Assembly (NCBI GenBank): GCA_016195025.1
Contig: JACQAL010000041.1
Location: 1-60,280 of the forward strand
Direction of reading: 5' to 3'
Source: Bacteroidota bacterium
GTDB taxonomy: Bacteria; Bacteroidota; Bacteroidia; Palsa-948
Length of the DNA stretch: 60,280 bases
In this document: positions 33,028 through 41,813 of the stretch, in pieces
Layout: the number at the start of each line of letters is the position of its first letter
How positions within the stretch are numbered: position 1 is the stretch's first letter
Notes under the pieces: model-generated
Seen by the model: the letters and a program-made list of their open reading frames with translations, nothing else
Told to the model about the DNA's origin: nothing
Databases searched by the model: none
Program-made: the position numbers and the translations under genes

Positions 33028-33118
33028 ATCCCAAAATCCAAATTTCAAAGCAAAATAATTTCCCAAATTTGAAATTTGGGTTTTGGGATTTTGTTGGAAC
33101 TTGGAAATTGAGGTTTGG
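33026..33118. repeat. Intergenic 7-bp arrays forming a long hairpin
   Basis: Units AAATCCC, AAAATCC, AAATTTC (33026-33046) are followed by inverted units TTTGGGT, TTTGGGA (33075-33088) and TTGGAAC, TTGGAAA, TTGAGGT (33094-33114). Positions 33026-33046 and 33071-33091 are complementary with one mismatch. A 9-bp inner palindrome CCCAAATTT/AAATTTGGG lies between them. It could act as a bidirectional terminator for lolA and the DUF2795 gene. Confidence 0.75.
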
Positions 33119-33126
33119 TACTTCTC

Positions 33127-33348
33127 TCAATATTCATCTTCGTTGAAAAAGAAATCCTCTTTGGTAGGATAATCAGGCCAGATGTCATCAATATTCTCAA
33201 ACACCTCTTCATCGTCTTCAATCTCCTGAAGATTTTCAATCACTTCCATGGGCGCGCCTGTTCGCAAGGCGAAATCAATCAATTCGTCTTTAGTCGCAGG
33301 CCACGGAGCGTCTTCTAGATAAGAGGCAAGTTCGAGTGTCCAGTACAT
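33127..33348 (-). CDS. DUF2795 protein
   Basis: 73-residue acidic protein strongly typical of Bacteroidota DUF2795 proteins: MYWTLELASYLEDAPWPATK, ELIDFALRTGAPMEVIENLQ, and the C-terminal DDIWPDYPTKEDFFFNEDEY. Its function is unknown; the domain is small and helical and highly conserved in the phylum. It is transcribed alone, convergent with ftsK-lolA, with a repeat-built hairpin between. Confidence 0.92.
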   Translation of the reverse strand: MYWTLELASYLEDAPWPATKDELIDFALRTGAPMEVIENLQEIEDDEEVFENIDDIWPDYPTKEDFFFNEDEY

Positions 33349-33459
33349 GGTTGGGCGATTTTAGTTTTTAGATTTTTTCAAATCGTGCGCGAAGATAAAA
33401 ATTTCCGTTACCAACAAAAGAAAATGTGAAAATATTTTATGGGAATTTTTTACCCTTAA

Positions 33460-34005
33460 TTACTCGTGCTTCCACGGGATTTCTTCTGCATGAAGGTCGT
33501 GCGAAAATTTCCGTGCCAGAATAAAAAGATAATCGGATAGACGGTTGAGATATTTGATAATGATGTCTTCTACTTTTTCTTCTCTGGAAAGATGAACAAT
33601 ATTTCTTTCTGCTCTTCGGCAAACACAGCGTGCAATGTGGCAATAGGAAACGGTTGTGTGCCCTCCGGGAAGAACAAATGATTTCATTTCAGGAATAGTT
33701 TCATTCATCTTGTCAATTTCTTTTTCAAGCGCGGTAACATTTTCTTCCGTTATATCCGGAATTTTTGGTTTTGGCCTTTGCGGATCTGTGGCAAGATGAG
33801 AACCAATTGTAAATAATCTACCCTGAATGTGAACGAGAAATTTTTTTGTATCGGCAGAAATATTCTGGTCGCGGATTAAACCGAGCCACGAGTTGAGTTC
33901 ATCCACCGTTCCGTAAGATTCAATGCGAATGTTTGACTTCTTAACTTTTGTTCCGCCAAGAAGTGAAGTTTCGCCTTTGTCGCCTTTCTTCGTGTAGATT
34001 TTCAA
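33460..34005 (-). CDS. Cob(I)alamin adenosyltransferase, PduO/MMAB type
   Basis: 181-residue ATP:cob(I)alamin adenosyltransferase making coenzyme B12. The ATP-binding N-terminus KIYTKKGDKGETSLLGG is the family hallmark. It is followed by SYGTVDELNSWLG, VLPGGHTTVSYCHIARCVCRRAER and NRLSDYLFILAR, including the Arg-rich helix that binds ATP and cobalamin. Start is a TTG at 34005, giving MKIYTKKG; reading further upstream would run into tRNA-Val. The start lies 4 nt after the tRNA 3' end, so the mRNA is probably released by processing of a tRNA-mRNA transcript. Confidence 0.93.
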   Translation of the reverse strand: MKIYTKKGDKGETSLLGGTKVKKSNIRIESYGTVDELNSWLGLIRDQNISADTKKFLVHIQGRLFTIGSHLATDPQRPKPKIPDITEENVTALEKEIDKMNETIPEMKSFVLPGGHTTVSYCHIARCVCRRAERNIVHLSREEKVEDIIIKYLNRLSDYLFILARKFSHDLHAEEIPWKHE

Positions 34006-34009
34006 TGTG

Positions 34010-34084
34010 TGGGAGCTGAGGGGTTCGAACCCCCGACCCATTGCTTGTAAGGCAATTGCTCTGAACCAGCTGAGCTAAGCTCCC
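34010..34084 (-). tRNA. tRNA-Val(TAC)
   Basis: Minus strand acceptor GGGAGCT/AGCTCCC, anticodon stem ATTGC/GCAAT, loop CTTACAA with anticodon TAC (valine). The T-loop GGGGTTCGAACCCC is standard. 75 nt, no encoded CCA. Confidence 0.95.
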
Positions 34085-34100
34085 ATGTTAAAAAGGATTG

Positions 34101-34128
34101 CAAATATAAAAGAAATCTCATAGACAAA
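34101..34128 (-). promoter_or_regulatory. Promoter of tRNA-Val(TAC)
   Basis: Minus strand TTTG (34128-34125), 16 nt spacer, TATATTTG (34108-34101), 17 nt before the tRNA 5' end. It probably also drives the adenosyltransferase gene. Confidence 0.6.
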
Positions 34129-34135
34129 AGATTCT

Positions 34136-35359
34136 CTAAATTGCTTCTGCCACCACAAACGCACTGCCGGTTATGAGAATAAAATCTTTTGAAGAAGAAT
34201 TTTTTTTAGCGAAAGATAATGCTTGTTGCACGCTCGAATAAATTTCCCCATTCAATCCAAATTTTTTTCCTTCTTCAGCAAGAATTTTTTCATCCAACGC
34301 TCTCGGAATATCTGCTTTGCAGAAATAGTAGTTTGCTTTCTTCGGAAGAAGAGAAAGAATTTTTCGGATGTCTTTATCATTCACCGCTCCGAAAACAATG
34401 TGAAGTTTTTTATGCGGAATAGTTTTGGCTTGTTTGAAAACTTCTTTAAGACCTGCTTTATTGTGCGCAATGTCTGCGATGATTAATGGTTCTTTGGAAA
34501 GAATCTCCCATCTTCCTCGCAGTCCTGTGAGTTTGATTACATCTTCCAGTCCTTTCTTTATATCGTTTGGTTTTATTTCAAATCCTAACTGATGAAGAAT
34601 TTCAGAAGCAAGAATAACTGTTGGAATATTTTTCTGCTGGTAGTTTCCTTTTAATCCGCAATTAATATTTTTTGTTCCTAAAATAAAATCTTCTGTGAAG
34701 AGAAGCAAAGCATTTTCTTTTTTCGCTTTACCTTCAAAAACATTTTTTACTTCTTTTTGTTTTTCTCCTATGATAATAATTCCATTCTTTTTTATTATTC
34801 CTGCTTTCTCGTCTGCAATTTTTTTCAATGTATCTCCCAATAAATTCTGATGGTCGTAACTTATGTTGGTGATGATGGAAAGTAACGGAGTAATCACATT
34901 CGTGGAATCCAATCTTCCGCCAAGACCTGTTTCGATTATTGCAATATCCACTTTTTCTTTTGCGAAATAATCAAACGCCAGCCCGACTGTCCATTCAAAG
35001 AAGGAAGATTTTATTTCTTGGAAATCTTTTTTGTATTTCTCTACAAACTCCACCACATAATTTTCGGGAATCATCTTCCCATTTATTTTTATTCTTTCCC
35101 GGAAATCTTTTAAGTGCGGAGAAGTATACAATCCAACTTTATATTCCGCGCATTGCAAAACCGAAGCAAGCATGTGCGAAACTGAACCTTTTCCGTTCGT
35201 CCCTGCAATATGCACCGACTGGATTTTTTTTTCCGGATTGCCGAGGAGTTTGCAAATCGCAATCGTATTATTCAAATCGGTATTGTAAGCGGAAGCGCCA
35301 ATGCGTTGGTACATCGGTAAACGTGAATAGAGATAAGAAAGTGTTTCGGAATATGTCAT
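34136..35359 (-). CDS. folC: Folylpolyglutamate/dihydrofolate synthase
   Basis: 407-residue Mur-ligase-family enzyme that adds glutamate to dihydropteroate and folates. The P-loop HIAGTNGKGSVSHMLASVL lies at residues about 48-66, followed by GLYTSPHLKDFRERI (folate-binding loop), IAIIETGLGGRLDSTNV, TNISYDHQNLLGDT and C-terminal ADIAHNKAGL (usual DGAHN site). All motifs are in family order and length. Its ATG overlaps the dnaG stop as ATGA, so the genes are translationally coupled. Confidence 0.95.
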   Translation of the reverse strand: MTYSETLSYLYSRLPMYQRIGASAYNTDLNNTIAICKLLGNPEKKIQSVHIAGTNGKGSVSHMLASVLQCAEYKVGLYTSPHLKDFRERIKINGKMIPENYVVEFVEKYKKDFQEIKSSFFEWTVGLAFDYFAKEKVDIAIIETGLGGRLDSTNVITPLLSIITNISYDHQNLLGDTLKKIADEKAGIIKKNGIIIIGEKQKEVKNVFEGKAKKENALLLFTEDFILGTKNINCGLKGNYQQKNIPTVILASEILHQLGFEIKPNDIKKGLEDVIKLTGLRGRWEILSKEPLIIADIAHNKAGLKEVFKQAKTIPHKKLHIVFGAVNDKDIRKILSLLPKKANYYFCKADIPRALDEKILAEEGKKFGLNGEIYSSVQQALSFAKKNSSSKDFILITGSAFVVAEAI

Positions 35360-37314
35360 CGGAGAACTACCCAGCCCAACTCTTTTGAGAAAGTATTTTT
35401 TGCTTGGTCGAGCATTTTCTTTTTGGCAACGAGCGCGAGGATGTCTTCTTCGGATTCTGCATGTTCAATTTCTTTCTGCGTTGCCGTAATCATCTGAATG
35501 AGTTTTTTCACTTTGAGCGAATAGATTGCATGCTCCACGGCAATCTTTAAAACATCTTCTTCTTTTTGCACCTGTATGCCGTGCTTTGCCATCCAATCTG
35601 AAATTGTATAGGGAAATGTGGTAAGGTCAATGGCAGTGCGCGCGATTTCAGAATCTTCGTGATGGATGAAATATTCCTGGGAAGGAGTTTCTTCTTTGCT
35701 GAACTCAGAAAATATTTTTCCGTAGAGTTCGTGTTCGAAATTTATATTGTCAACTAAAAGATGTTCTACAATAAATCGTGTAACAGAAATATTTTCAACT
35801 TCAGTTTTTACATTTCCTTCTTCATCTTTTACTTCTGTCTGCATTTGTAAAATTTTATCTCCATAATTCAAAAGAAGACGGATAATTTCTTTTTCGTGAT
35901 GTTCGGCAGTATCTCTATTAAAGTCTATTGGTTGCGGAACGGATGAATTTTCAATGTCAATGATTTCTTCTATAGGAAGTTCGTCCATTCTCTTAGCATA
36001 TCTTTTTCTCAGCGCTTTATTCAATTCATTAAATAAAATCTGTTCATCTACTTTCATAATCTTGCCACATGTCTGGATGTATTCGCTTCTAGTAATAGAG
36101 TTTGGCATTGATACAATACTTCCAATAATTTGATTAATAAGTTCCGATTTTTTTATCGGATCATTTTTTACATCTTCATACAGCAATTGCGTTTTGAAGC
36201 GAATGAAATCGGTTTTATTTTCGTCTATGAAATTCCGCACTTCCGTTTCGCTGTGCTTGCGTGAAAAAGAATCGGGGTCATGACCTTCGGGAAATAAAAC
36301 TACGCGCACATTTAATCCTTCTTCCAAAATCATATCTATCCCGCGGAAACTCGCTTTGATTCCTGCCGCATCGCCATCGTACATAATCGTAATATTATTT
36401 GTATAGCGCTTGATTAACCGAATTTGTTCAACGGTAAGAGAAGTTCCGGAAGAAGCAACCACATTTTCAATTCCTGCAACGTGCATGGAGATTACATCCA
36501 TGTAACCTTCCACCAAAAAACAATTATCATCATTTGCAATCGCTTTGCGCGCCACATTCATTCCGTAAAGTACATTGCTCTTGTGGTAGATTTCACTCTC
36601 GGGAGAGTTCACATATTTTGCCTTCGCATCTTTTCTCAACGCGCGTCCGCCAAAACCAATCACGCGTCCGGTAATGTTGTGAATGGGGAACATTACTCTT
36701 CCTGCGAAGCGGTCGTAAATCCGTTCAGGATTATCTTCGTGACGAATCGTCAATCCAGCTTTCACAAGGTAATCCAAATTATATCCTTCCTTCAGCGCAG
36801 CATCGGTAAAAATATTTTTTCCTTCGTGTGCGTAGCCGAGTTGAAACTTCTGAATGATTTCATCCGACAATCCGCGCTCTTTAAAATAACTCAGTCCAAT
36901 CGATTTTCCTTCATCGGTATTTAAAAGTGTTTCGGTAAAATATTTCTGCGCGTATCCGTTTACCACATACAAACTTTCGCGCTCGCTTTCTAATTTTTTT
37001 TCTTCCTCAATATTTCTATCATAAATTTCTTCTATCTCGATATTATATTTTTTTGCGAGGTAGCGGAGCGCTTCTGGATAATTCATTTTCTCGTGCTCCA
37101 TCACAAAACTCACCGAGTCGCCACCTTTTCCGCAGCCGAAACATTTATAAATATTAAGTGAAGGTGTTATAGTAAATGAGGGAGTTTTTTCATTATGAAA
37201 TGGACAACAAGCTACAAAACGAGAACCGCGCTTTTTCAGCGTTAGAAAATCTCCGACAACTTCCTCGATGCGTGCTGACTCAATAATGCGTGCTATGGTT
37301 GGTTTTGATATCAT
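35356..37314 (-). CDS. dnaG: DNA primase DnaG
   Basis: 652-residue primase that makes RNA primers at replication forks. The N-terminal CHC2 zinc finger is CCPFHNEKTPSF and YKCFGCGKGGDSVSF. The catalytic core has RFAGRVMFPI and the TOPRIM segment FLVEGYMDVISMHVAG with MYDGDAAGIKASF providing the acidic metal ligands. The C-terminal region is a helicase-interacting domain (last about 200 residues). Length is normal for the phylum. The ATG at 37314 gives the typical MISKPTIARIIESARIEEVV. It is the first gene of the dnaG-folC pair. Confidence 0.96.
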   Translation of the reverse strand: MISKPTIARIIESARIEEVVGDFLTLKKRGSRFVACCPFHNEKTPSFTITPSLNIYKCFGCGKGGDSVSFVMEHEKMNYPEALRYLAKKYNIEIEEIYDRNIEEEKKLESERESLYVVNGYAQKYFTETLLNTDEGKSIGLSYFKERGLSDEIIQKFQLGYAHEGKNIFTDAALKEGYNLDYLVKAGLTIRHEDNPERIYDRFAGRVMFPIHNITGRVIGFGGRALRKDAKAKYVNSPESEIYHKSNVLYGMNVARKAIANDDNCFLVEGYMDVISMHVAGIENVVASSGTSLTVEQIRLIKRYTNNITIMYDGDAAGIKASFRGIDMILEEGLNVRVVLFPEGHDPDSFSRKHSETEVRNFIDENKTDFIRFKTQLLYEDVKNDPIKKSELINQIIGSIVSMPNSITRSEYIQTCGKIMKVDEQILFNELNKALRKRYAKRMDELPIEEIIDIENSSVPQPIDFNRDTAEHHEKEIIRLLLNYGDKILQMQTEVKDEEGNVKTEVENISVTRFIVEHLLVDNINFEHELYGKIFSEFSKEETPSQEYFIHHEDSEIARTAIDLTTFPYTISDWMAKHGIQVQKEEDVLKIAVEHAIYSLKVKKLIQMITATQKEIEHAESEEDILALVAKKKMLDQAKNTFSKELGWVVLR

Positions 37315-37441
37315 GTGTGCGAATCGCGAATTTCTACGAATATCCGAATTTACGAAAATGGGAAGCGAAAATAAAAATCATTGTGAGAAATCCTGTTTGT
37401 AGTTATGCACATTCATTCTGTTGAGCGATTGTGGAAAAGTG

Positions 37442-37468
37442 TTTGCGGAAATTAGATTGATACATTTG
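37442..37468 (+). promoter_or_regulatory. Promoter of tRNA-Val(GAC)
   Basis: TTTG (37442-37445), 15 nt spacer, TACATTTG (37461-37468), ending 10 nt before the tRNA 5' end. Confidence 0.55.
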
Positions 37469-37478
37469 CAAACTTTTC

Positions 37479-37553
37479 GGGTTGTTAGCTCAGCTGGTTT
37501 AGAGCGCTACCTTGACAAGGTAGAGGTCACCGGTTCAAATCCAGTACAACCCA
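37479..37553 (+). tRNA. tRNA-Val(GAC)
   Basis: Acceptor GGGTTGT/ACAACCC, anticodon stem CTACC/GGTAG, loop TTGACAA with anticodon GAC (valine). T-arm ACCGGTTCAAATCCAGT. 75 nt, no encoded CCA beyond the discriminator A. Confidence 0.95.
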
Positions 37554-37570
37554 CAAATTTTTTTGAAAAA

Positions 37571-38623
37571 TTATTTTTCGTCTTTGTAGATTTTCACTTC
37601 TGATTTCCCGTCACTTTTTTTGTATGCGCGATACATTCCTGCCGAATTGAACGGCATGGCAATATTTCCTTTCGCGTCAATGGCAATGAGCCCGCCTTCT
37701 GCTCCCTGAGCGACAAGTTTTTTCATCACCACTTCATTCGCTGCCTGTACGAGCGTCATTCCTTTATATTCCATCAGCGCGGAAACATCATACGCCACCA
37801 CGTTGCGAATGAAAAATTCTCCATGGCCGGTGCAGCTCACCGCGCAGGTTTTGTTGTTCGCATACGTGCCCGCACCAATAATCGGAGAATCGCCCACGCG
37901 CCCGAATTTTTTGTTGGTCATTCCGCCCGTGGAAGTTCCTGCGGAAATATTTCCGTATTTATCCAGCGCAACACAACCGACAGTTCCGAATTTTTTGTCT
38001 GGCATAAACTCTGCATCTTTCGGATGAACATAACCGGATGTGTCGGAAGAATTATGGTCGAGTTTTATTTCATCCTGCTTTTTTATTTTTTGAAGTTGCT
38101 GCCAGCGTTTCTCATCGTAAAAATATTTCGGGTCTTCAATTTTTAATCCCTGTTCCTTTGCGAATTTATCCGCGCCTTCTCCTGATAATAATACGTGCGG
38201 AGATTTTTCCATCACCGCTCTCGCGCCTTCAATCGGATTTTTTATGGTGTGAACTCCGGCAACTGCACCGGCTTTCAAATTTTTTCCGTCCATTACGCTT
38301 GCATCCATTTCATTTTTTCCATCGTGATTAAACACCGAACCCTTGCCCGCGTTGAAGAGTGGAGAATCTTCCATCACTTTTATGGATGCAATCACCGCAT
38401 CCATCGAAGTGCCGCCTTTGGCGAGCACATCGTAACCAGCATTGAGCGCTTCGTTGAGTTTGTCTTTGTATTGCTGTTCGAGTTGCGGACTCATGCTGTC
38501 TTTGAGAATGGTTCCCGCTCCTCCATGAATTACAATGGCGAAATTTTCCATAGAAGTTTTTTGTGAAAAGAGATTTGTTCCTGCTGTGAGAATAATTGCT
38601 GAAAGGATGATTTTATTTTTCAT
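37571..38623 (-). CDS. Isoaspartyl peptidase/L-asparaginase (exported)
   Basis: 350-residue Ntn-hydrolase of the plant-type asparaginase family. A signal peptide (MKNKIILSAIILTAGTNLFS) predicts periplasmic location. The alpha-subunit part starts with AIVIHGGAGTI and has NAGKGSVFNHDGKNEMDASVM. Self-cleavage before the Thr (about residue 214) in GTVGCVALDKYGNISAGTSTGG gives the nucleophile, followed by GRVGDSPIIGAGTYA and CTGHGE. It would hydrolyse beta-aspartyl dipeptides and asparagine. ATG at 38623 is chosen over a longer reading from 38749, which has no conserved upstream part and would overlap the divergent methyltransferase gene. Confidence 0.93.
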   Translation of the reverse strand: MKNKIILSAIILTAGTNLFSQKTSMENFAIVIHGGAGTILKDSMSPQLEQQYKDKLNEALNAGYDVLAKGGTSMDAVIASIKVMEDSPLFNAGKGSVFNHDGKNEMDASVMDGKNLKAGAVAGVHTIKNPIEGARAVMEKSPHVLLSGEGADKFAKEQGLKIEDPKYFYDEKRWQQLQKIKKQDEIKLDHNSSDTSGYVHPKDAEFMPDKKFGTVGCVALDKYGNISAGTSTGGMTNKKFGRVGDSPIIGAGTYANNKTCAVSCTGHGEFFIRNVVAYDVSALMEYKGMTLVQAANEVVMKKLVAQGAEGGLIAIDAKGNIAMPFNSAGMYRAYKKSDGKSEVKIYKDEK

Positions 38624-38677
38624 CTGACGAATGTAGAAAATTTCAGTCATGTTTTTGCGAATTGCTACTTTCGCCCT

Positions 38678-39466
38678 GTGAAGCAACTGATTTTTCTTCT
38701 GAAATATTTTAAGTATTGGTTTTTCGCCAAGAACGCTCACGGAATTCATTCTCCGTTTGTATTTCAGTTATACAATGAAGCGATAAATAAAAAAGGCAGT
38801 TATTATTCCTTCGATAAAATTGAACATCTCCGAAAAAAACTTCTCATTTCAAAAAAAGAAATTGAAGTTGCAGATTTCGGAACGGGAAAATCAGGAAAGC
38901 GGAGCATTGCTGCAATTGTTCAGCGCTCGGCAAAAAATGAAAAGTATTGCCAGCTGCTTTTCCGCCTGGCATATCATTTCCATCCCGAAACAATTCTTGA
39001 ACTCGGAACTTCGTTGGGAATAAGCACGCTCTATCTTGCGTCTGCAAATAAAAAAACAACTGTGATAACCATAGAAGGTTCGCCTGAAGTGGCAGAGTGC
39101 GCGCAGAAAAATTTCAGAACGGAAAATGCCGGAAACATCAAACTTGTAACCGGGAATTTTGATGTTGTTCTTCCCGATGTGCTGAATCAAAAAATAAAAC
39201 TTGCAAAACGAAAACTTGATTTTTGTTTCTTCGATGGCAATCACCACAAGCAACCCACCCTGAAATATTTTTCCCAGTGTCTTGAATATGCGCACAACGA
39301 TTCTGTTTTTATTTTCGATGATATTCACTGGTCAAATGAAATGGAAGAAGCGTGGGAGGAAATAAAATCTCATCCGAAAGTTTCAGTGACTGTAGATTTA
39401 TTTTTTCTGGGATTAGTTTTCTTTCGAACCGAACAAGTCAAAGAGAATTTTACCCTTAGATTCTAA
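38678..39466 (+). CDS. Class I SAM-dependent methyltransferase
   Basis: 262-residue methyltransferase with GTG start. The N-terminus KYFKYWFFAKNAHGIHSPFVFQLYNE is typical of a Bacteroidota methyltransferase group. The SAM site is ILELGTSLGISTLYLA, with ITIEGSPEVAECA and FCFFDGNHHKQPTLKYF (Methyltransf_24-like). The substrate is unknown. It is followed 21 nt later by an ABC transporter ATPase on the same strand, a likely cotranscription. Confidence 0.85.
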   Translation: MKQLIFLLKYFKYWFFAKNAHGIHSPFVFQLYNEAINKKGSYYSFDKIEHLRKKLLISKKEIEVADFGTGKSGKRSIAAIVQRSAKNEKYCQLLFRLAYHFHPETILELGTSLGISTLYLASANKKTTVITIEGSPEVAECAQKNFRTENAGNIKLVTGNFDVVLPDVLNQKIKLAKRKLDFCFFDGNHHKQPTLKYFSQCLEYAHNDSVFIFDDIHWSNEMEEAWEEIKSHPKVSVTVDLFFLGLVFFRTEQVKENFTLRF

Positions 39467-39487
39467 ATTCATTTACCTTTATGCCTA

Positions 39488-40216
39488 ATGCAATCCATCA
39501 TCTCTCTCAATGATATTGGTCGTTCTTATAAAGTAGGAACAGAAATTATTCACGCGCTTCGTTCTGTTACGCTCGATATTTACAAGAATGAATATGTGGC
39601 GCTAATGGGACCATCCGGTTCCGGAAAATCCACTCTGATGAATGTGCTAGGATGTTTGGATACGCCTTCGAAAGGAGAATATATTCTGAACGGGCATTCC
39701 GTTGCGCACATGAGCGATAATCAACTCGCGGAAGTCCGCAATAAGGAAATCGGTTTTGTGTTTCAAACTTTTAATCTGATGCCGCGGCTTTCTGCGCTGG
39801 AAAATGTAACTGTTCCGCTTGTTTATTCCGGAATAAATAAAAAAGAAAGAATCAATCTTGCTATGGAATCGCTCGAACACGTAGGTCTTGGCGATAGAAT
39901 GAAACATAAACCGAATGAACTTTCGGGCGGACAAAAACAACGTGTGGCAGTTGCACGCGCGCTGGTGAACAAGCCATCCATCATTCTTGCCGATGAGCCA
40001 ACCGGAAATCTTGATTCAAAAACTTCGGAAGAAATTATGGGACTCTTCGAAGAAATTCACAGGCAAGGCAACACAATTATTTTAGTAACGCATGAAGAAG
40101 ATATTGCGCAGCACGCACACAGAATTGTCCGCCTGAAGGACGGCTTGATTGAATCGGACAGAAAAAATGAAAATGTAATTACTGTCGGGAAAATAAAAAT
40201 GGAAGCAATCGGTTAA
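39488..40216 (+). CDS. ABC transporter ATP-binding protein (LolD/MacB-like)
   Basis: 242-residue ATPase with Walker [10 protein letters not shown] (41-49), Q-loop [18 protein letters not shown], signature [15 protein letters not shown], Walker [16 protein letters not shown] and His switch LVTHE. The sequence is of the LolD/MacB/FtsE class that drives extracytoplasmic lipoprotein or substrate extraction. No permease is adjacent, so the partner is elsewhere. LolD is possible since lolA is nearby, but the phylum has many similar paralogues. Its stop abuts that of the convergent MORN-repeat gene. Confidence 0.92.
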   Translation: MQSIISLNDIGRSYKVGTEIIHALRSVTLDIYKNEYVALMGPSGSGKSTLMNVLGCLDTPSKGEYILNGHSVAHMSDNQLAEVRNKEIGFVFQTFNLMPRLSALENVTVPLVYSGINKKERINLAMESLEHVGLGDRMKHKPNELSGGQKQRVAVARALVNKPSIILADEPTGNLDSKTSEEIMGLFEEIHRQGNTIILVTHEEDIAQHAHRIVRLKDGLIESDRKNENVITVGKIKMEAIG

Positions 40217-40672
40217 TCAGGAATTCGGCTTATCGTAATCTTTCTCCTGAATTTTATTTCCCTGCTCATCGTAAAAAATCCATTTGCCGGTTTCTTTTCC
40301 ATCCTTGTAATATCCTTCGTAATAAAGTTTTTCGCTCTCGTAATACACTTTTGCACTTCCATCACGAAAACCATCTTTAAAAAAACCTTCGCTCTGAACA
40401 TTTCCGTTTTCAAAAAAACTTGTCCACTGCCCGTTGCGCTTTCCGTTTATGTAATACCCGCGCATTTTTATAACACCATTCGAATATTTTAAAATATAAT
40501 CTCCCTGCTGAACGGGAGGATTTTTTTCAATCACTCCAACTTTTCCGCGAAGTGTTGTGTCAATTGTTATGGAATCTTTTTTTGAATCGTTTGCATTTTT
40601 TTCCTTATCAGATGAGCAGGAAAAAAAACAGGAAGTAGAAATCAGTAAATAAAAAAATATTTTTGTTTTCAT
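40217..40672 (-). CDS. MORN-repeat lipoprotein (YwqK-like)
   Basis: 151-residue predicted lipoprotein: the N-terminus MKTKIFFYLLISTSCFFSCSS has a lipidation cysteine at 15 or 19. The body has MORN-type repeats such as GKRNGQWTSFFENGNVQSEG, FKDGFRDGSAKVYYESEKL and YKDGKETGKWIFYDEQGN. Proteins like this are often annotated as YwqK-family antitoxins, but the lipid anchor and lack of a toxin partner suggest an envelope protein. The polyprenyl synthase gene lies 4 nt upstream on the same strand and probably shares its transcript. Confidence 0.82.
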   Translation of the reverse strand: MKTKIFFYLLISTSCFFSCSSDKEKNANDSKKDSITIDTTLRGKVGVIEKNPPVQQGDYILKYSNGVIKMRGYYINGKRNGQWTSFFENGNVQSEGFFKDGFRDGSAKVYYESEKLYYEGYYKDGKETGKWIFYDEQGNKIQEKDYDKPNS

Positions 40673-40676
40673 ATTT

Positions 40677-41651
40677 CTAATTTTTTCTTTCTATCGTATA
40701 AACTACCAATTGTTCCAGCGCATTTTTTGCATCCGAATTTTTAAATTCCGAAAGAAGCTGAAGTGCTTTGTCTTTATGTTCGTGCATTTTTTGTGTTGCA
40801 TATTCAATTCCTCCGCTGCTCAAAACAAAATCCGTAACCTTTGCAATTTTTTCTTCGTCTTCGTGATTATTTTTTATTGTGTTGATCATTTTTCGTTTGT
40901 CGAAGTAAGAAGCATTTTTCAATGCGTAAATTAACGGAAGCGTAAATTTTTTTTCCTTAATGTCATTTCCTGTCGGTTTGCCAATCCCATTGCCTGTTCC
41001 AAAATCAAATAAATCATCTTTAATCTGGAAAGCAATTCCCGTCTGCTCACCGAACAATCGCATCTGCTCAATTATTTTTTCATCACTTCCCACCGAAGCT
41101 GCGCCACAAGAACAGCACGAAGCAATCAGCACCGCGGTTTTCTGGCGGATGATTTCAAAATAAACGGGTTCGTCCACATCTAATCGTCTTGCTTTTTCAA
41201 TCTGCAAAAGTTCGCCTTCACTCATTTCTTTCACTGCGTTGGAAACAATTCCAAGCAATCGAAAATCTTTATTGTCGGTAGACAGCAATAATCCGCGCGA
41301 TAAAAGATAATCTCCAACCAGCACGGCAATTTTATTTTTCCATAGTGCGTTCAGGGAAAAAAATCCTCTGCGCATGTGCGCGTCATCCACCACATCATCG
41401 TGCACCAGCGTGGCAGTATGAAGCAATTCAATCAACGAAGCAGCGCGGTAAGTTGATTCATTCATCTCCCCGCAGGTTTTAGCAGAAAGAAACACAAACA
41501 TCGGGCGCAGTTGCTTGCCTTTGCGCTTCACAATGTACTGCATGATTTTATCGAGCAGCGGAACGTGGCTCCGCATCGCATCGCGGAACTTCTGCTCGAA
41601 TTCTTCCATCTCTTTTCGGACGGGCGCTTTTATTTCTTCTACGGAAACCAT
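40677..41651 (-). CDS. ispB: Long-chain polyprenyl diphosphate synthase
   Basis: 324-residue all-trans polyprenyl synthase, probably making the side chain of menaquinone. The first Asp-rich motif LVHDDVVDDAHMRRG (about residues 81-95) and the second, FQIKDDLFDFGTGNGIGKP (about 210-228), bind Mg-diphosphate. GKQLRPMFVFLSAKTCG near the N-terminus is also typical. Chain length cannot be fixed from sequence. It starts a small operon with the MORN lipoprotein gene. Confidence 0.93.
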   Translation of the reverse strand: MVSVEEIKAPVRKEMEEFEQKFRDAMRSHVPLLDKIMQYIVKRKGKQLRPMFVFLSAKTCGEMNESTYRAASLIELLHTATLVHDDVVDDAHMRRGFFSLNALWKNKIAVLVGDYLLSRGLLLSTDNKDFRLLGIVSNAVKEMSEGELLQIEKARRLDVDEPVYFEIIRQKTAVLIASCCSCGAASVGSDEKIIEQMRLFGEQTGIAFQIKDDLFDFGTGNGIGKPTGNDIKEKKFTLPLIYALKNASYFDKRKMINTIKNNHEDEEKIAKVTDFVLSSGGIEYATQKMHEHKDKALQLLSEFKNSDAKNALEQLVVYTIERKN

Positions 41652-41689
41652 TTTGGGATGGTAAATGTAAGATGTATTTTTATTCGGGC

Positions 41690-41803
41690 TTTCCCGCGAA
41701 ACGCGGTCGGGCTTTCCGCTTCAATCTTTGGCGTTTGTAATTCTGAACGAAGTGAAGAATCTATTTCGCCAAAGGATTTCCGCTGCAATCCCTAACGCAA
41801 ACA
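41690..41803. repeat. Mosaic of dispersed repeat words
   Basis: In the 162-nt gap between the polyprenyl synthase start and the rlmN stop: CGGGCTTTCCCGCGAAA, CGGTCGGGCTTTCCGCTTCAATC, TTCTGAACGAAGTGAAGAAT (41741-41760) and AAGGATTTCCGCTGCAATC with CCTAACGC. These resemble repetitive elements scattered in Bacteroidota genomes. No gene is seen here. Confidence 0.5.
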
Positions 41804-41813
41804 GCCGCATAAA

